Positions 1 through 5,934 of a stretch of DNA of 9,453 bases are shown here, one piece after another (position 1 is the stretch's first letter; the number at the start of each line of letters is the position of its first letter). The translations under genes and the position numbers were made by a program. A model generated the notes under the pieces. The model saw nothing but the letters and a program-made list of their open reading frames with translations, made no database searches and was not told the origin of the DNA. Source of the DNA: Betaproteobacteria bacterium (GTDB taxonomy: Bacteria; Pseudomonadota; Gammaproteobacteria; Burkholderiales; Burkholderiaceae); the NCBI GenBank assembly GCA_015654605.1, contig JAATGO010000009.1:1-9453 (forward strand), in the 5' to 3' direction.

Positions 1-625
1 AAATGATCGGCGGCGAGACGGTAATGCTGACCGTTCCCGCCGAAGCCGAAGTACCTGCGCTGTTGGTGGCGGTATATTGGAAGCTGTCCGCACCGTGATA
101 GCCGGTGGGTAAAATATCGGACAAACATGTCAAATCCGTGATTTTTGACATTGCCTGATCGCGGTCGGGGAAGCGCAACAGGTTGAAATCTGCGTACGGA
201 ACCATGACGTACTCTGCTTGGCCGCCAATCCATCCGCCCATATCGACATATCCGTAGGCGCCGCCGGCACGGGAGGAATTGACGCTCAGGCAGACACCAG
301 TATGCTGCTCTTTGCAGGTTCGGCAGCGACCACAGGCGACATTGAAGGGGACAGATACTAAGTCTCCTTTTTTCAAGGTCTCGATATCCTTGCCCACTTC
401 GATGACTTCGCCGGTAATTTCATGTCCCAGCACTAGTCCGGCTGGAGCTGTCGTTCTGCCACGCACCATGTGTTGGTCGGAACCACAGATGTTGGTCGAT
501 ACGACCTTTAGAATAACGCCATGACCTATATTTTTCCCTTGCGGATTTGCCAACTTGGAAAAAGGGATGGACTGAATTTCAACTTTTCCCTGTTCGATAT
601 AAACCACACCACGATTTTCTGCCAT
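1..625 (-). CDS. fdhA: Chimeric ORF: FdhA-like formaldehyde dehydrogenase N-terminus fused to an Ig-like repeat (partial at left edge)
   Basis: Residues 1 to about 179 match the catalytic domain of glutathione-independent, zinc-dependent formaldehyde dehydrogenase (medium-chain alcohol dehydrogenase superfamily). Catalytic zinc ligands are visible as C47 (NICGSD), H68 with E69 (LGHEITGE) and D170. The structural-zinc cysteines are C98, C101, C104 and C112. In the family, the segment after TGYHGA (residues 174-179) leads into the glycine-rich Rossmann NAD-binding domain. Here it instead reads DSFQYTATNSAG and onward, the pattern of bacterial Ig-like or cadherin-like surface repeats, in frame to the window edge. 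The ATG at 623-625 has a strong Shine-Dalgarno AGGAGA 7 bases upstream. Without the NAD domain the product should not be a working dehydrogenase. The frame is open for 208 whole codons. Either a real recombination or an assembly join is possible. FdhA identity is confident; the function of the fusion is unknown. Confidence 0.85.
   Translation of the reverse strand, partial: MAENRGVVYIEQGKVEIQSIPFSKLANPQGKNIGHGVILKVVSTNICGSDQHMVRGRTTAPAGLVLGHEITGEVIEVGKDIETLKKGDLVSVPFNVACGRCRTCKEQHTGVCLSVNSSRAGGAYGYVDMGGWIGGQAEYVMVPYADFNLLRFPDRDQAMSKITDLTCLSDILPTGYHGADSFQYTATNSAGTSASAGTVSITVSPPII
89..106 (-). other. Probable recombination junction, FdhA to Ig-like repeat
   Basis: This stretch encodes TGYHGA. 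The residues fit both parents: they are the conserved end of the FdhA catalytic domain and also resemble the GYxGADSF lead-in of Ig-like repeats. Upstream codons are clearly FdhA and downstream codons clearly Ig-like. The switch therefore probably occurred inside this short shared stretch by microhomology. Confidence 0.6.
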
Positions 626-662
626 TTCACCATCTCCTAAATGATTGAGACTGCCCTACACA

Positions 663-673
663 CCAATAATTGG
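663..673. repeat. 11-bp palindrome CCAATAATTGG upstream of the fdhA start
   Basis: Two 5-bp arms are perfectly inverted around a central A, about 38 bases upstream of the fdhA-like ATG. It could be an operator. It is short enough to be chance. The rest of the 626-731 gap shows no gene, clear promoter or terminator. Confidence 0.25.
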
Positions 674-731
674 CGGCTAATGCGACTACTTTATTTTTTC
701 TTAAGACATCGGAGGAAAGTATTGCCATCGC

Positions 732-1001
732 CTAAAAGGTATGGCGAATTCCCATATGAGCAGCGACTTGACGTGAGCTGTCGGAAGCCTGCAAGGTGAA
801 CAATTGCGCTACCAGCGGGCCACCGGCTGCGTTGGTTCCTGAAACACTTTCCCGGGCAACGTTTACGTACAAGGTCGTCCTTTTCGACATTCGATGGGTT
901 ACCGAGATCGTCGTGATGTTCAGGCGTGCTTTGCTCTTTACGTCAGTGAATGAATGGTCGGCACCCAGGGTGATAGTCGAAGTTACTGCCCAGTAGCCAC
1001 C
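732..1001 (-). pseudogene. Gram-negative porin, C-terminal remnant
   Basis: The minus-strand frame from an in-frame TAG (1002-1004) to the stop at 732-734 gives 89 residues. They read as the last beta-strands of a trimeric general porin of betaproteobacterial type. Visible features are the SKRTTLYVNVA strand, a loop with SGTNAAGG, and the terminal RQVAAHMGIRHTF ending in Phe, the outer-membrane assembly signal. A full porin is about 350-400 residues, so roughly three quarters including the signal peptide is missing. Beyond the TAG I could not find porin-like sequence in any minus-strand frame. No start codon with a ribosome site precedes it. It is best read as a 5'-truncated dead gene whose break point is near 1002. 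It lies on the same strand as, and behind, the fdhA-like gene. Confidence 0.7.
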
Positions 1002-1046
1002 CTACGCTACATTTCTGCTGCTTCCCAACCGCTGTGGCGCAGTCGT

Positions 1047-1412
1047 ATGGCACATCGCATAGGCTTGCTGACACCTCGCATAGCTACGGCATCGAAGACT
1101 CCCAGCGCGCGACCCGACGACGCGCTTCGCGACATGTTGACAGGAGGTGCACTAGCCCAATTGTACGCAGCTAGTTATAAAGCGCCAGCTTCGTCAGGTA
1201 GTCGTTCGCAATTGTTAGTTCATCAGATCGCGGACCATTATCGGAAGCTTCAGCGTACTCCTAGTCTTACGCCACCAGAGACATTACGTGCACAAATCGA
1301 TGCTTGTCTTGCACAGGCTGCCTCTGGAAAAACTATCGATTTAGCAACGATACTTGCCACGACGAGCCTGCGCAGGAATCTATTTCCGGAGGATCACTCT
1401 ATTCCAATGTGA
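1047..1412 (+). CDS. Hypothetical protein, about 121 residues, unrecognised
   Basis: The frame is open from ATG 954 (152 residues) or ATG 1047 (121 residues) to TGA at 1410-1412. I prefer 1047 because the first 16 codons from 954 are antisense to the porin remnant and carry its sequence. Neither start has a visible Shine-Dalgarno. I do not recognise the family. The first 40 or so residues are rich in Ser, Thr, Ala and Arg and look disordered. The rest (about 55-121) looks helical, with alternating Leu/Ala and polar residues. There is no signal peptide or membrane segment. It could be an effector-like protein, a fragment of a longer gene cut by the same event as the porin, or a chance ORF. It lies codirectionally upstream of the OspI-like gene across a 250-base gap. 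Confidence 0.4.
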   Translation: MAHRIGLLTPRIATASKTPSARPDDALRDMLTGGALAQLYAASYKAPASSGSRSQLLVHQIADHYRKLQRTPSLTPPETLRAQIDACLAQAASGKTIDLATILATTSLRRNLFPEDHSIPM

Positions 1413-1419
1413 ATGGAAT
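1401..1419. repeat. Inverted repeat ATTCCA-N7-TGGAAT over the stop of the hypothetical ORF
   Basis: Six-base perfect arms flank a 7-base spacer that includes the TGA stop. No T-run follows, so it is not a standard terminator. The same TGGAAT hexamer recurs three times shortly downstream. Confidence 0.4.
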
Positions 1420-1433
1420 CATCATGGTGTGCC

Positions 1434-1460
1434 ATAAAAATAATAAAAATAATAAAAATG
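1434..1460 (+). repeat. Tandem 9-bp repeat, three units (ATAAAAATA)
   Basis: Two perfect copies of ATAAAAATA are followed by ATAAAAATG with no spacing. The repeat sits in the AT-rich spacer before the effector gene. Such tracts can vary in copy number by slippage. Any effect on the downstream gene is speculative, since the tract is about 200 bases from its start. Confidence 0.75.
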
Positions 1461-1497
1461 TGAAAAAATTGGAGCGCTATGCAGGTAGTTGCTAGTA

Positions 1498-1516
1498 GTA
1501 GCACTTTTTGTGCTGC
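1498..1516. repeat. Hairpin, 7-bp stem with T5 loop
   Basis: GTAGCAC, then TTTTT, then GTGCTGC forms a 7-bp stem with one G-T pair. The T-run is in the loop and not after the stem, so it lacks the usual intrinsic terminator form in either direction. It lies between the hypothetical ORF and the effector gene. Confidence 0.4.
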
Positions 1517-1579
1517 AATTTCATATTCGTTCATGACGTGTGATTTTTATGTAAAACATACAGCGGATGAAATATTTTC

Positions 1580-1585
1580 TATATT
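1580..1585 (+). promoter_or_regulatory. Possible -10 element (TATATT) for the effector gene
   Basis: TATATT matches the sigma-70 -10 consensus at 5 of 6 positions. The hexamer at 17-base spacing (CATACA, 1557-1562) is a poor -35, so an activator would be needed if this is used. I saw no hrp-type or HrpL-type box upstream. Confidence 0.22.
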
Positions 1586-1604
1586 ACGGCATTTTTTTTC
1601 GCTC

Positions 1605-1664
1605 TGGAATTTTTATTCCCTCAGGAAAGTCTAATTCTTTTTTATGTGGAATTGTGTGGAATTA
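1605..1664 (+). repeat. TGGAAT repeat cluster and tandem duplication before the effector start
   Basis: A perfect inverted repeat GGAAT-TTTT-ATTCC covers 1606-1619. A near-perfect tandem pair, TGTGGAATTG then TGTGGAATTA, covers 1645-1664 and abuts the ATG. With the pair at 1401-1419, the hexamer TGGAAT occurs four times forward, and ATTCC twice in inverted form, within about 260 bases. The cluster could bind a regulator or shape the leader of the mRNA. Confidence 0.45.
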
Positions 1665-2362
1665 TGGAGCCAATACTTGTACGATCAGACTCCTGGGAGG
1701 AGCTTGTTCCATCAGCTGTTCAAGAGCATAGCTACGATAATTTGTTAGATACTCCTGGATTTAGATCAGGGCTATCTAATGAACGACATCTTGCTGGTGC
1801 CTTTGAGTATGCTGCAAAGGATGGATTGTTGACGGGCATTCGATTTATAGCAAAGAGAGTAAATCCGCATAGATATACAGCGATGCTTTGTCATGTTTTT
1901 ACATGTTTGAAAGATTGTCAGCCTGTGTTAAACAGAAATTGTACATACTGCAGCAAGGCGGTAGATATTAATCTGGAGGCGATGGTGGCAATGAATTTTG
2001 ATCAATTTTATGTGGCAGAGGAGATAGAAGGAGGGGGTCATAATCAGTATGTATCCAATATGAAAAATGAAATGATAAACATATCTGACTCTCTGTCAGA
2101 CTTGCTTATCGCTCGTATTCAGGAAGGAATGAGAGCAATCATCGTTGTTCCAATTAAAGGGAAGAGTTATGCGCACTCAATGAATTTTGTTTCTTATCGA
2201 GAGGGACATGTTGTGATTGATGGGCAGAACAGGAAAATATACGATTTACATAATCCCCGTCATAAAAGAGTGTTTGATACAAAATATGGTGTATCTAGCA
2301 CTAACATCCATAACGTAGTGACAATATATCCCACAGGAGTTTCTCCTCAAGAAGGAATATAA
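1664..2362 (+). CDS. OspI-like papain-fold (Tox-PL) effector, putative protein glutamine deamidase
   Basis: From ATG 1664 the protein has 232 residues; a GTG at 1646 would add 6. Neither start has a well-spaced Shine-Dalgarno. Three motifs appear in the order of the papain-like toxin/deamidase fold: N92-C93-T-Y-C96, H171 (YAHSMNFV) after a hydrophobic strand, and D186-G-Q188 (VVIDGQ). Shigella OspI, which deamidates a glutamine of host UBC13, has catalytic C62 in NCSGC, H145 and D160. The His-Asp spacing is 15 in both proteins, and Cys-His is 78 here against 83. There is no signal peptide or membrane helix. Export by a type III or similar system is therefore inferred, and no secretion gene is in the window. 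Residues 1-70 match nothing I know and may hold a secretion signal. By eye it is more AT-rich than the flanking genes, suggesting horizontal gain. A peptidase or transglutaminase activity of the same fold is an alternative. The fold call is good; the target is unknown. Confidence 0.7.
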   Translation: MEPILVRSDSWEELVPSAVQEHSYDNLLDTPGFRSGLSNERHLAGAFEYAAKDGLLTGIRFIAKRVNPHRYTAMLCHVFTCLKDCQPVLNRNCTYCSKAVDINLEAMVAMNFDQFYVAEEIEGGGHNQYVSNMKNEMINISDSLSDLLIARIQEGMRAIIVVPIKGKSYAHSMNFVSYREGHVVIDGQNRKIYDLHNPRHKRVFDTKYGVSSTNIHNVVTIYPTGVSPQEGI

Positions 2363-2488
2363 GAAGAGGGATGGAAGAAAAAATCACTGACATATGCACT
2401 TATGCTGGGTTGGTACGGGTCAGTTAATTGTATGATGTCAGATCAAGTTTGATGATGAGTCACTGTGAAATTTTTCTGGCGGATTATT

Positions 2489-3382
2489 TTATAAAGAAGT
2501 TGTTTGTATTCTGTGATTTGCCATGCGTTGTCGAGCTTGTTGTACTGTGCTTTTATTCTGCATTGCCCAGCGTACTGGTTGGGCAGCAGCAGTAACTGTT
2601 TGATGTAAGAGCGTACGTCGCATGGGACTCAGAGCGGTAATGCCTAGTTGTTGCTTAGCCCAGGAAGGTAACAGGTCAATTCCTGCACGCATCATGATGC
2701 GTGTCCATGGCGTAGCGATGGCGCTTGGTGCAGGTGCATTGAGTACTAGCTCTAAGGTGCGACGTGTGCGTACATCGACGGTAAGTTCTGGTCTGGTTTT
2801 TTCCATATATGTGGCGATGCTGGCGCGCGTGCGTGGGACGTCGGTTGCTCCCAGGCTTTCAGCAATCAATGCAATTTCATCAAAATATTGATCTTGAAGA
2901 GTGTCGCTTAGTGTGGGCTTGCGGTAACGTAGATAAGCCTGCAGAAAGCTCGATACTTCAGCGACGTGCACCCATGTGAGTAATGCTGGGTCATTAGCGG
3001 CATAAGTTCTACCATCAGGAGCAACACCTTGAACACTTTCATGAATATGCCGCACGCGCTGAATCAATTTTTGAGCATCTGCGGTATTGCCATAAGTTGT
3101 TCCTGCAATAAATTGAGCAGTACGGCGTAAGCGGCCTAACATGTCTTGTTCAAAATTGGAGTGATCCCAGACGCCACTCAAGGCCAAAGGATGGAGCATT
3201 TGCAGCAATAAGGCACTGACACCACCAATGAGCATAGACGTGAAGTCACTATGAACTATCCAGCATGCAGAGGATGGGCCAAATAGACCAGGGTCACCAG
3301 GAGGCTGAAGAAAATCAGGACTACCAGGAGGGCGACTAATATCAAGTACTGCCGCTTCAATTTTAGTACGTAACCAGTTCAT
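2489..3382 (-). CDS. DUF2236 / MpaB-Lcp family putative oxygenase
   Basis: The 297-residue protein has the signature of the MpaB/latex-clearing-protein catalytic domain family (DUF2236). Visible parts are GDPGLFGP at 29-36 and a hydrophobic helix leading to H64-P (MLHPLA) and H74 (WDHS). Next come an RLRRT motif near 84-88, R111-H112-I-H114-ESVQG, and the YAANDPALLTWVH block at 127-139. Characterised relatives use a b-type haem or act as oxidases, and the conserved His residues fit a haem or metal site; most bacterial members have no known substrate. The length suits the family. Start ATG 3380-3382 is chosen because family N-termini begin shortly before GDPGLFGP, though no clear Shine-Dalgarno precedes it. 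It follows baeR by 72 bases on the same strand, so it may be the last gene of the baeS-baeR transcript. It converges with the effector gene across 126 bases that show no clear terminator. Confidence 0.8.
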   Translation of the reverse strand: MNWLRTKIEAAVLDISRPPGSPDFLQPPGDPGLFGPSSACWIVHSDFTSMLIGGVSALLLQMLHPLALSGVWDHSNFEQDMLGRLRRTAQFIAGTTYGNTADAQKLIQRVRHIHESVQGVAPDGRTYAANDPALLTWVHVAEVSSFLQAYLRYRKPTLSDTLQDQYFDEIALIAESLGATDVPRTRASIATYMEKTRPELTVDVRTRRTLELVLNAPAPSAIATPWTRIMMRAGIDLLPSWAKQQLGITALSPMRRTLLHQTVTAAAQPVRWAMQNKSTVQQARQRMANHRIQTTSL

Positions 3383-3389
3383 GAGATTC

Positions 3390-3405
3390 TTGGGGAGAAA
3401 TAGTG
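3390..3405 (-). promoter_or_regulatory. Second BaeR-box-like sequence, before the DUF2236 gene
   Basis: On the minus strand this reads CACTATTTCTCCCCAA. It is 15 of 16 identical to CACTATTTCTCCACAA in front of the efflux adaptor gene, in the same orientation toward its downstream gene. It ends only 7 bases before the ATG, which is too close for a normal activator site for that start. It may therefore be fortuitous. Confidence 0.25.
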
Positions 3406-3454
3406 TTGAGGATAGTCTGTTTCAGATTCATTTGCGTACGCCGCCAACTTTCCA

Positions 3455-4186
3455 TCAGGAAATGATTTCAAATTTGTACCCGACACCATAAATGGCATGA
3501 ATGGCTGTCTTACCATTGAGTACTGCTTCTAATTTACGTCTCAGGTTTTTGATGTGACTATCAATGGTGCGGTCTGTGACGGAGCGATAGTCTTGTTGCA
3601 TATGGTTGAGTAATTGGTCTCTTGAAAATACACGCCCTGGCGCTGCAGCCAGAGTTTTCAGAAGGCGAAACTCTTGTGGTGTGAGATTGAGAACGACACC
3701 ACTGATACTGGCGCAATGTAAGTGATCATCAATATGCAAAGTTGGGATTGTTGGAGTAATCGCCGCAACATGTGACAAAGTAGTAGGGAGACGGCGCAAA
3801 AGTGCCTTGACGCGTGCCACCACTTCCCTGGGACTGAAAGGAGTTTTGCAGATATAGTCATCAGCCCCTAACTCTAACCCATGTAGACGATCATTCTCTT
3901 CGACACGAGCACTGAGCATTAGTATAGGGACGTTGCTGAAGACACGGAGATTTTTACAGATTTCCCAGCCATTACAGCCAGGGAGCATGATATCCAGCAA
4001 AATCAAATCGGGTCGTTTGTTGCGAACATAGGGTAAGACAGCTTGACCATCGTCGATCCAATAGGAATCGTAACCAGCAGCACTCAGATAGGTTTTTAAT
4101 AGGTCTGCCATCTTTGGTTCATCTTCGACAATCAATATGTTCGCTGTTTTAGGCGCAGTAAAGTTGAATTGATGTTCAGTAATCAT
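3455..4186 (-). CDS. baeR: BaeR-like OmpR-family response regulator
   Basis: The 243-residue protein has a receiver domain (about 15-130) and a winged-helix DNA-binding domain (about 145-240). The acidic pocket is E21-D22, the phospho-acceptor is D65 (LLDIMLPG), the switch Ser is S92 (MLSAR) and the conserved Lys is K114. The recognition-helix region [17 protein letters not shown] is essentially that of E. coli BaeR, so similar DNA specificity is expected. A Thr sits between K114 and the usually adjacent Pro (CKTPF). The start ATG overlaps the 3' end of the kinase gene by 11 bases, which suggests translational coupling. Its likely role is activation of the divergent RND efflux operon. Family is certain; the BaeR subtype is strongly supported by the kinase-then-regulator order and the recognition helix, but not proven. 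Confidence 0.92.
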   Translation of the reverse strand: MITEHQFNFTAPKTANILIVEDEPKMADLLKTYLSAAGYDSYWIDDGQAVLPYVRNKRPDLILLDIMLPGCNGWEICKNLRVFSNVPILMLSARVEENDRLHGLELGADDYICKTPFSPREVVARVKALLRRLPTTLSHVAAITPTIPTLHIDDHLHCASISGVVLNLTPQEFRLLKTLAAAPGRVFSRDQLLNHMQQDYRSVTDRTIDSHIKNLRRKLEAVLNGKTAIHAIYGVGYKFEIIS

Positions 4187-5624
4187 GATTCTGGCTCACT
4201 GGTAAAGATATTTCCAAGCATAAACCTCCAATAGTAGAGGCAGTTGCGCTGATTGTGCCATCGTGTGCTTCTACGATACGTTGGCAAATAGCCAACCCAA
4301 GTCCGGCACCACCACTTGCACGGTTGCGAGATGCATCTTCTCGAAAGAAACGATCAAATAGATAGGGTAATGCAGCTGCAGTTGCTCCGGGCGCAGTATC
4401 GTCAAATTGTAGCAGCCAGCATTGGTGTTGCAAACGACAGCGGATATGCAGACGACCCCCACTATTGGTGTAGCGCAGCGTATTTTCAAAAATATTATTA
4501 AATAATTGCTGAAGTCGTCCTTTGTCAGCATGCACGAGTATGGGCTGTTGTGGTAGATCGTAGGAAATGGTGAGTTCATGCGTACGATAGATGGTTTCAT
4601 ATGTCTGCACAGAACTACGTAATAATTGACCGATGTCGATATCGACTTTACGATAAGTCAATGCGCCCACATCCGCTAAAGACAAATCATACAAATTGCT
4701 GACCAGTTTATTGAGTGTAGCAACCTCTGCTTGTAAAGACTTAATGGTGCCTATACCTGTATCTAATAGGCCGTCTTCTATGGCTTCCAGTTGACCATGC
4801 AAGATACCGAGCGGGGTGCGTAATTCATGTGAGACATCGGCCATAAAATCGCGCCGCATTTGCTCATTTCGTTCCAGTGTATGTGCCAATTGATTAAAAT
4901 CGACTGCCAGTTGACCTATTTCATCTTGCGATGTTACTACAACGCGACTGGTATAGTCGCCGCTGGCCAAACGGTGTGTAGCTTGCGTTAGTCTCGTTAG
5001 TGGTGCCAACATGACGCGTGCAATTTTGATCGCAATAAAGCTGGCGAGCAGAATGGATACTAATCCGATGACCAGATTGGCAATCATCTGATTTTCTTGG
5101 AAACGTTGATCAATGGCTGCGATAACGTTTTGGAACGGGGTCATGGCGACCCAGCCAACAATGACACTGTCGCACATAATAGGGCGCAATAATGCGTTGG
5201 AGGCTACATTTTGAAATCCGATGACAAATTTCCGATCTGCGTCTAGCAGGGTAAAGCGTAGGTGCGCTCCAGTTAGGTCTGGCGCTGTTGAGTTGCTACC
5301 GAGAGCAGGTGGTTTATTGTCTATGGTATTTGCTATTTGTGATGCATTATCCGAGGTATTGGCTGCTGCACGCATCAAAGCAAACCAGGCTGGACGATTG
5401 TTTCTGATGAAGTCCCAACTGCCGTGGCCACGGTAGGCCGCTTCTAGCTGCGGTATCAGCATATCCATACGATTTTCGGTCTGCTCATTCAGATAACCAA
5501 GAAAATCGTGCGTAAAACTAAGACGGGCGACAATGCCCATGGCAAGAATAACAACTACTGCCATACTAAAAATGGCATAAAACAGCTTTATCCTGATACT
5601 AGTTGTCGAAAGAGAAAGACGCAC
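4176..5624 (-). CDS. baeS: BaeS-like sensor histidine kinase
   Basis: The 482-residue inner-membrane kinase partners the BaeR-like regulator. TM1 spans about 13-35 and a periplasmic sensor region about 36-180, with an Asn/Ala/Ser-rich stretch near 88-115. TM2 spans about 183-203, and HAMP about 200-255 includes [11 protein letters not shown]. The H-box has H266 ([11 protein letters not shown]), the N-box N381 ([10 protein letters not shown]) and the G2 box is [10 protein letters not shown] (438-447). The start is a GTG at 5622-5624; a weak AGG lies 8 bases upstream and there is no better ATG before TM1. BaeS-type kinases respond to envelope stress and certain drugs; the ligand here cannot be read from sequence. 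The gene overlaps baeR by 11 bases and is transcribed away from the adaptor-pump genes, unlike the E. coli mdtABCD-baeSR operon where all run together. Confidence 0.9.
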   Translation of the reverse strand: MRLSLSTTSIRIKLFYAIFSMAVVVILAMGIVARLSFTHDFLGYLNEQTENRMDMLIPQLEAAYRGHGSWDFIRNNRPAWFALMRAAANTSDNASQIANTIDNKPPALGSNSTAPDLTGAHLRFTLLDADRKFVIGFQNVASNALLRPIMCDSVIVGWVAMTPFQNVIAAIDQRFQENQMIANLVIGLVSILLASFIAIKIARVMLAPLTRLTQATHRLASGDYTSRVVVTSQDEIGQLAVDFNQLAHTLERNEQMRRDFMADVSHELRTPLGILHGQLEAIEDGLLDTGIGTIKSLQAEVATLNKLVSNLYDLSLADVGALTYRKVDIDIGQLLRSSVQTYETIYRTHELTISYDLPQQPILVHADKGRLQQLFNNIFENTLRYTNSGGRLHIRCRLQHQCWLLQFDDTAPGATAAALPYLFDRFFREDASRNRASGGAGLGLAICQRIVEAHDGTISATASTIGGLCLEISLPVSQNHDY

Positions 5625-5770
5625 GACGATAGCCTGTTAATGATGAATAGGGGGGCGTATAGGGTATATGCCTTGGATATTTACGAAATGTCACTATGAT
5701 ACTCGTTTGTACCTGTCCGATTTTTAACAATCGTGATGAGGATAACTCATTCTGCTATGGGAAGATTTAT

Positions 5771-5788
5771 TTGAAGATCATGCTTCAA
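5771..5788. repeat. Inverted repeat TTGAAG-N6-CTTCAA
   Basis: Perfect 6-base arms are separated by 6 bases within the divergent regulatory region, about 47 bases upstream of the BaeR-box-like sequence. The spacing is typical of a dimeric regulator site. No matching regulator can be named. Confidence 0.3.
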
Positions 5789-5834
5789 GGATATAGGAAC
5801 AAGGATGTTTTTTCGTACAGCCAAGGTTCTTCAC

Positions 5835-5852
5835 TATTTCTCCACAATTGCT
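5835..5852 (+). promoter_or_regulatory. BaeR-box-like activator site for the RND operon
   Basis: TATTTCTCCACAATTGCT matches the E. coli BaeR box as I recall it (TTTTTCTCCATDATTGGC) at 14 of 18 positions, and fits the shorter core TCTNCANAA exactly at 5839-5847. It ends 82 bases before the adaptor ATG. It overlaps where a -35 element would lie for the -10 TATAGT at 5859-5864, a usual position for an activator. The neighbouring regulator has a BaeR-like recognition helix, which supports the assignment. Confidence 0.55.
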
Positions 5853-5853
5853 T

Positions 5854-5867
5854 TTTACTATAGTAAA
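5854..5867. repeat. Perfect 14-bp palindrome TTTACTATAGTAAA with embedded -10-like TATAGT
   Basis: The 14 bases are fully self-complementary. They start 1 base after the BaeR-box-like site and contain TATAGT (5859-5864), a plausible -10 hexamer in either reading of the palindrome. It could be the core promoter, an operator for a second regulator, or both. Confidence 0.45.
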
Positions 5868-5934
5868 TTCCGACTATTCATAGACATAAGCCGATGCCGT
5901 GATGCAAGTCGATGGTTAGGCACCTTTCTCTACC

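Larger units (their letters stand above)
5625..5934. promoter_or_regulatory. Divergent promoter region between baeS-like and efflux adaptor genes
   Basis: The 310 bases contain no convincing gene. Toward the adaptor they carry a BaeR-box-like sequence, a palindrome and a plausible -10, listed separately. Toward the kinase, a GTGACA (minus strand, 5689-5694) resembles a -35 element, but the best -10 (TATACC, 5663-5668) is 20 bases away, so that promoter is unclear. Confidence 0.6.

Noticed and set aside
279..524. Plus-strand ORF of 81 codons
   Set aside because: It is antisense to the fdhA-like catalytic domain, whose zinc-binding motifs read on the minus strand.
796..996. Plus-strand ORF of 66 codons
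   Set aside because: It is antisense to the porin remnant, whose minus-strand frame gives clear porin sequence.
1304..1495. Plus-strand ORF with an Asn-Lys-Asn repeat
   Set aside because: The repeat comes from the AT-rich 9-bp tandem tract, and the first half overlaps the hypothetical ORF in another frame; no ribosome site is seen.
1498..1516. Hairpin considered as an intrinsic terminator for the hypothetical ORF
   Set aside because: The T-run is in the loop and none follows the stem on either strand.
1644..1646. ATG at 1644 as the effector start
   Set aside because: This frame reaches a stop after a short stretch and does not encode the Cys-His-Asp protein.
2386..2424. ACTGAC and GTCAGT inverted repeat between the effector and DUF2236 genes
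   Set aside because: Arms of 6 bases are separated by 27 bases with no T-run, so it is too weak to call a terminator or a site.
1002..2488. Insertion sequence or integrase carrying the effector region
   Set aside because: No transposase, integrase, terminal inverted repeats or tRNA attachment site could be found; only the abrupt porin break and base composition suggest insertion.
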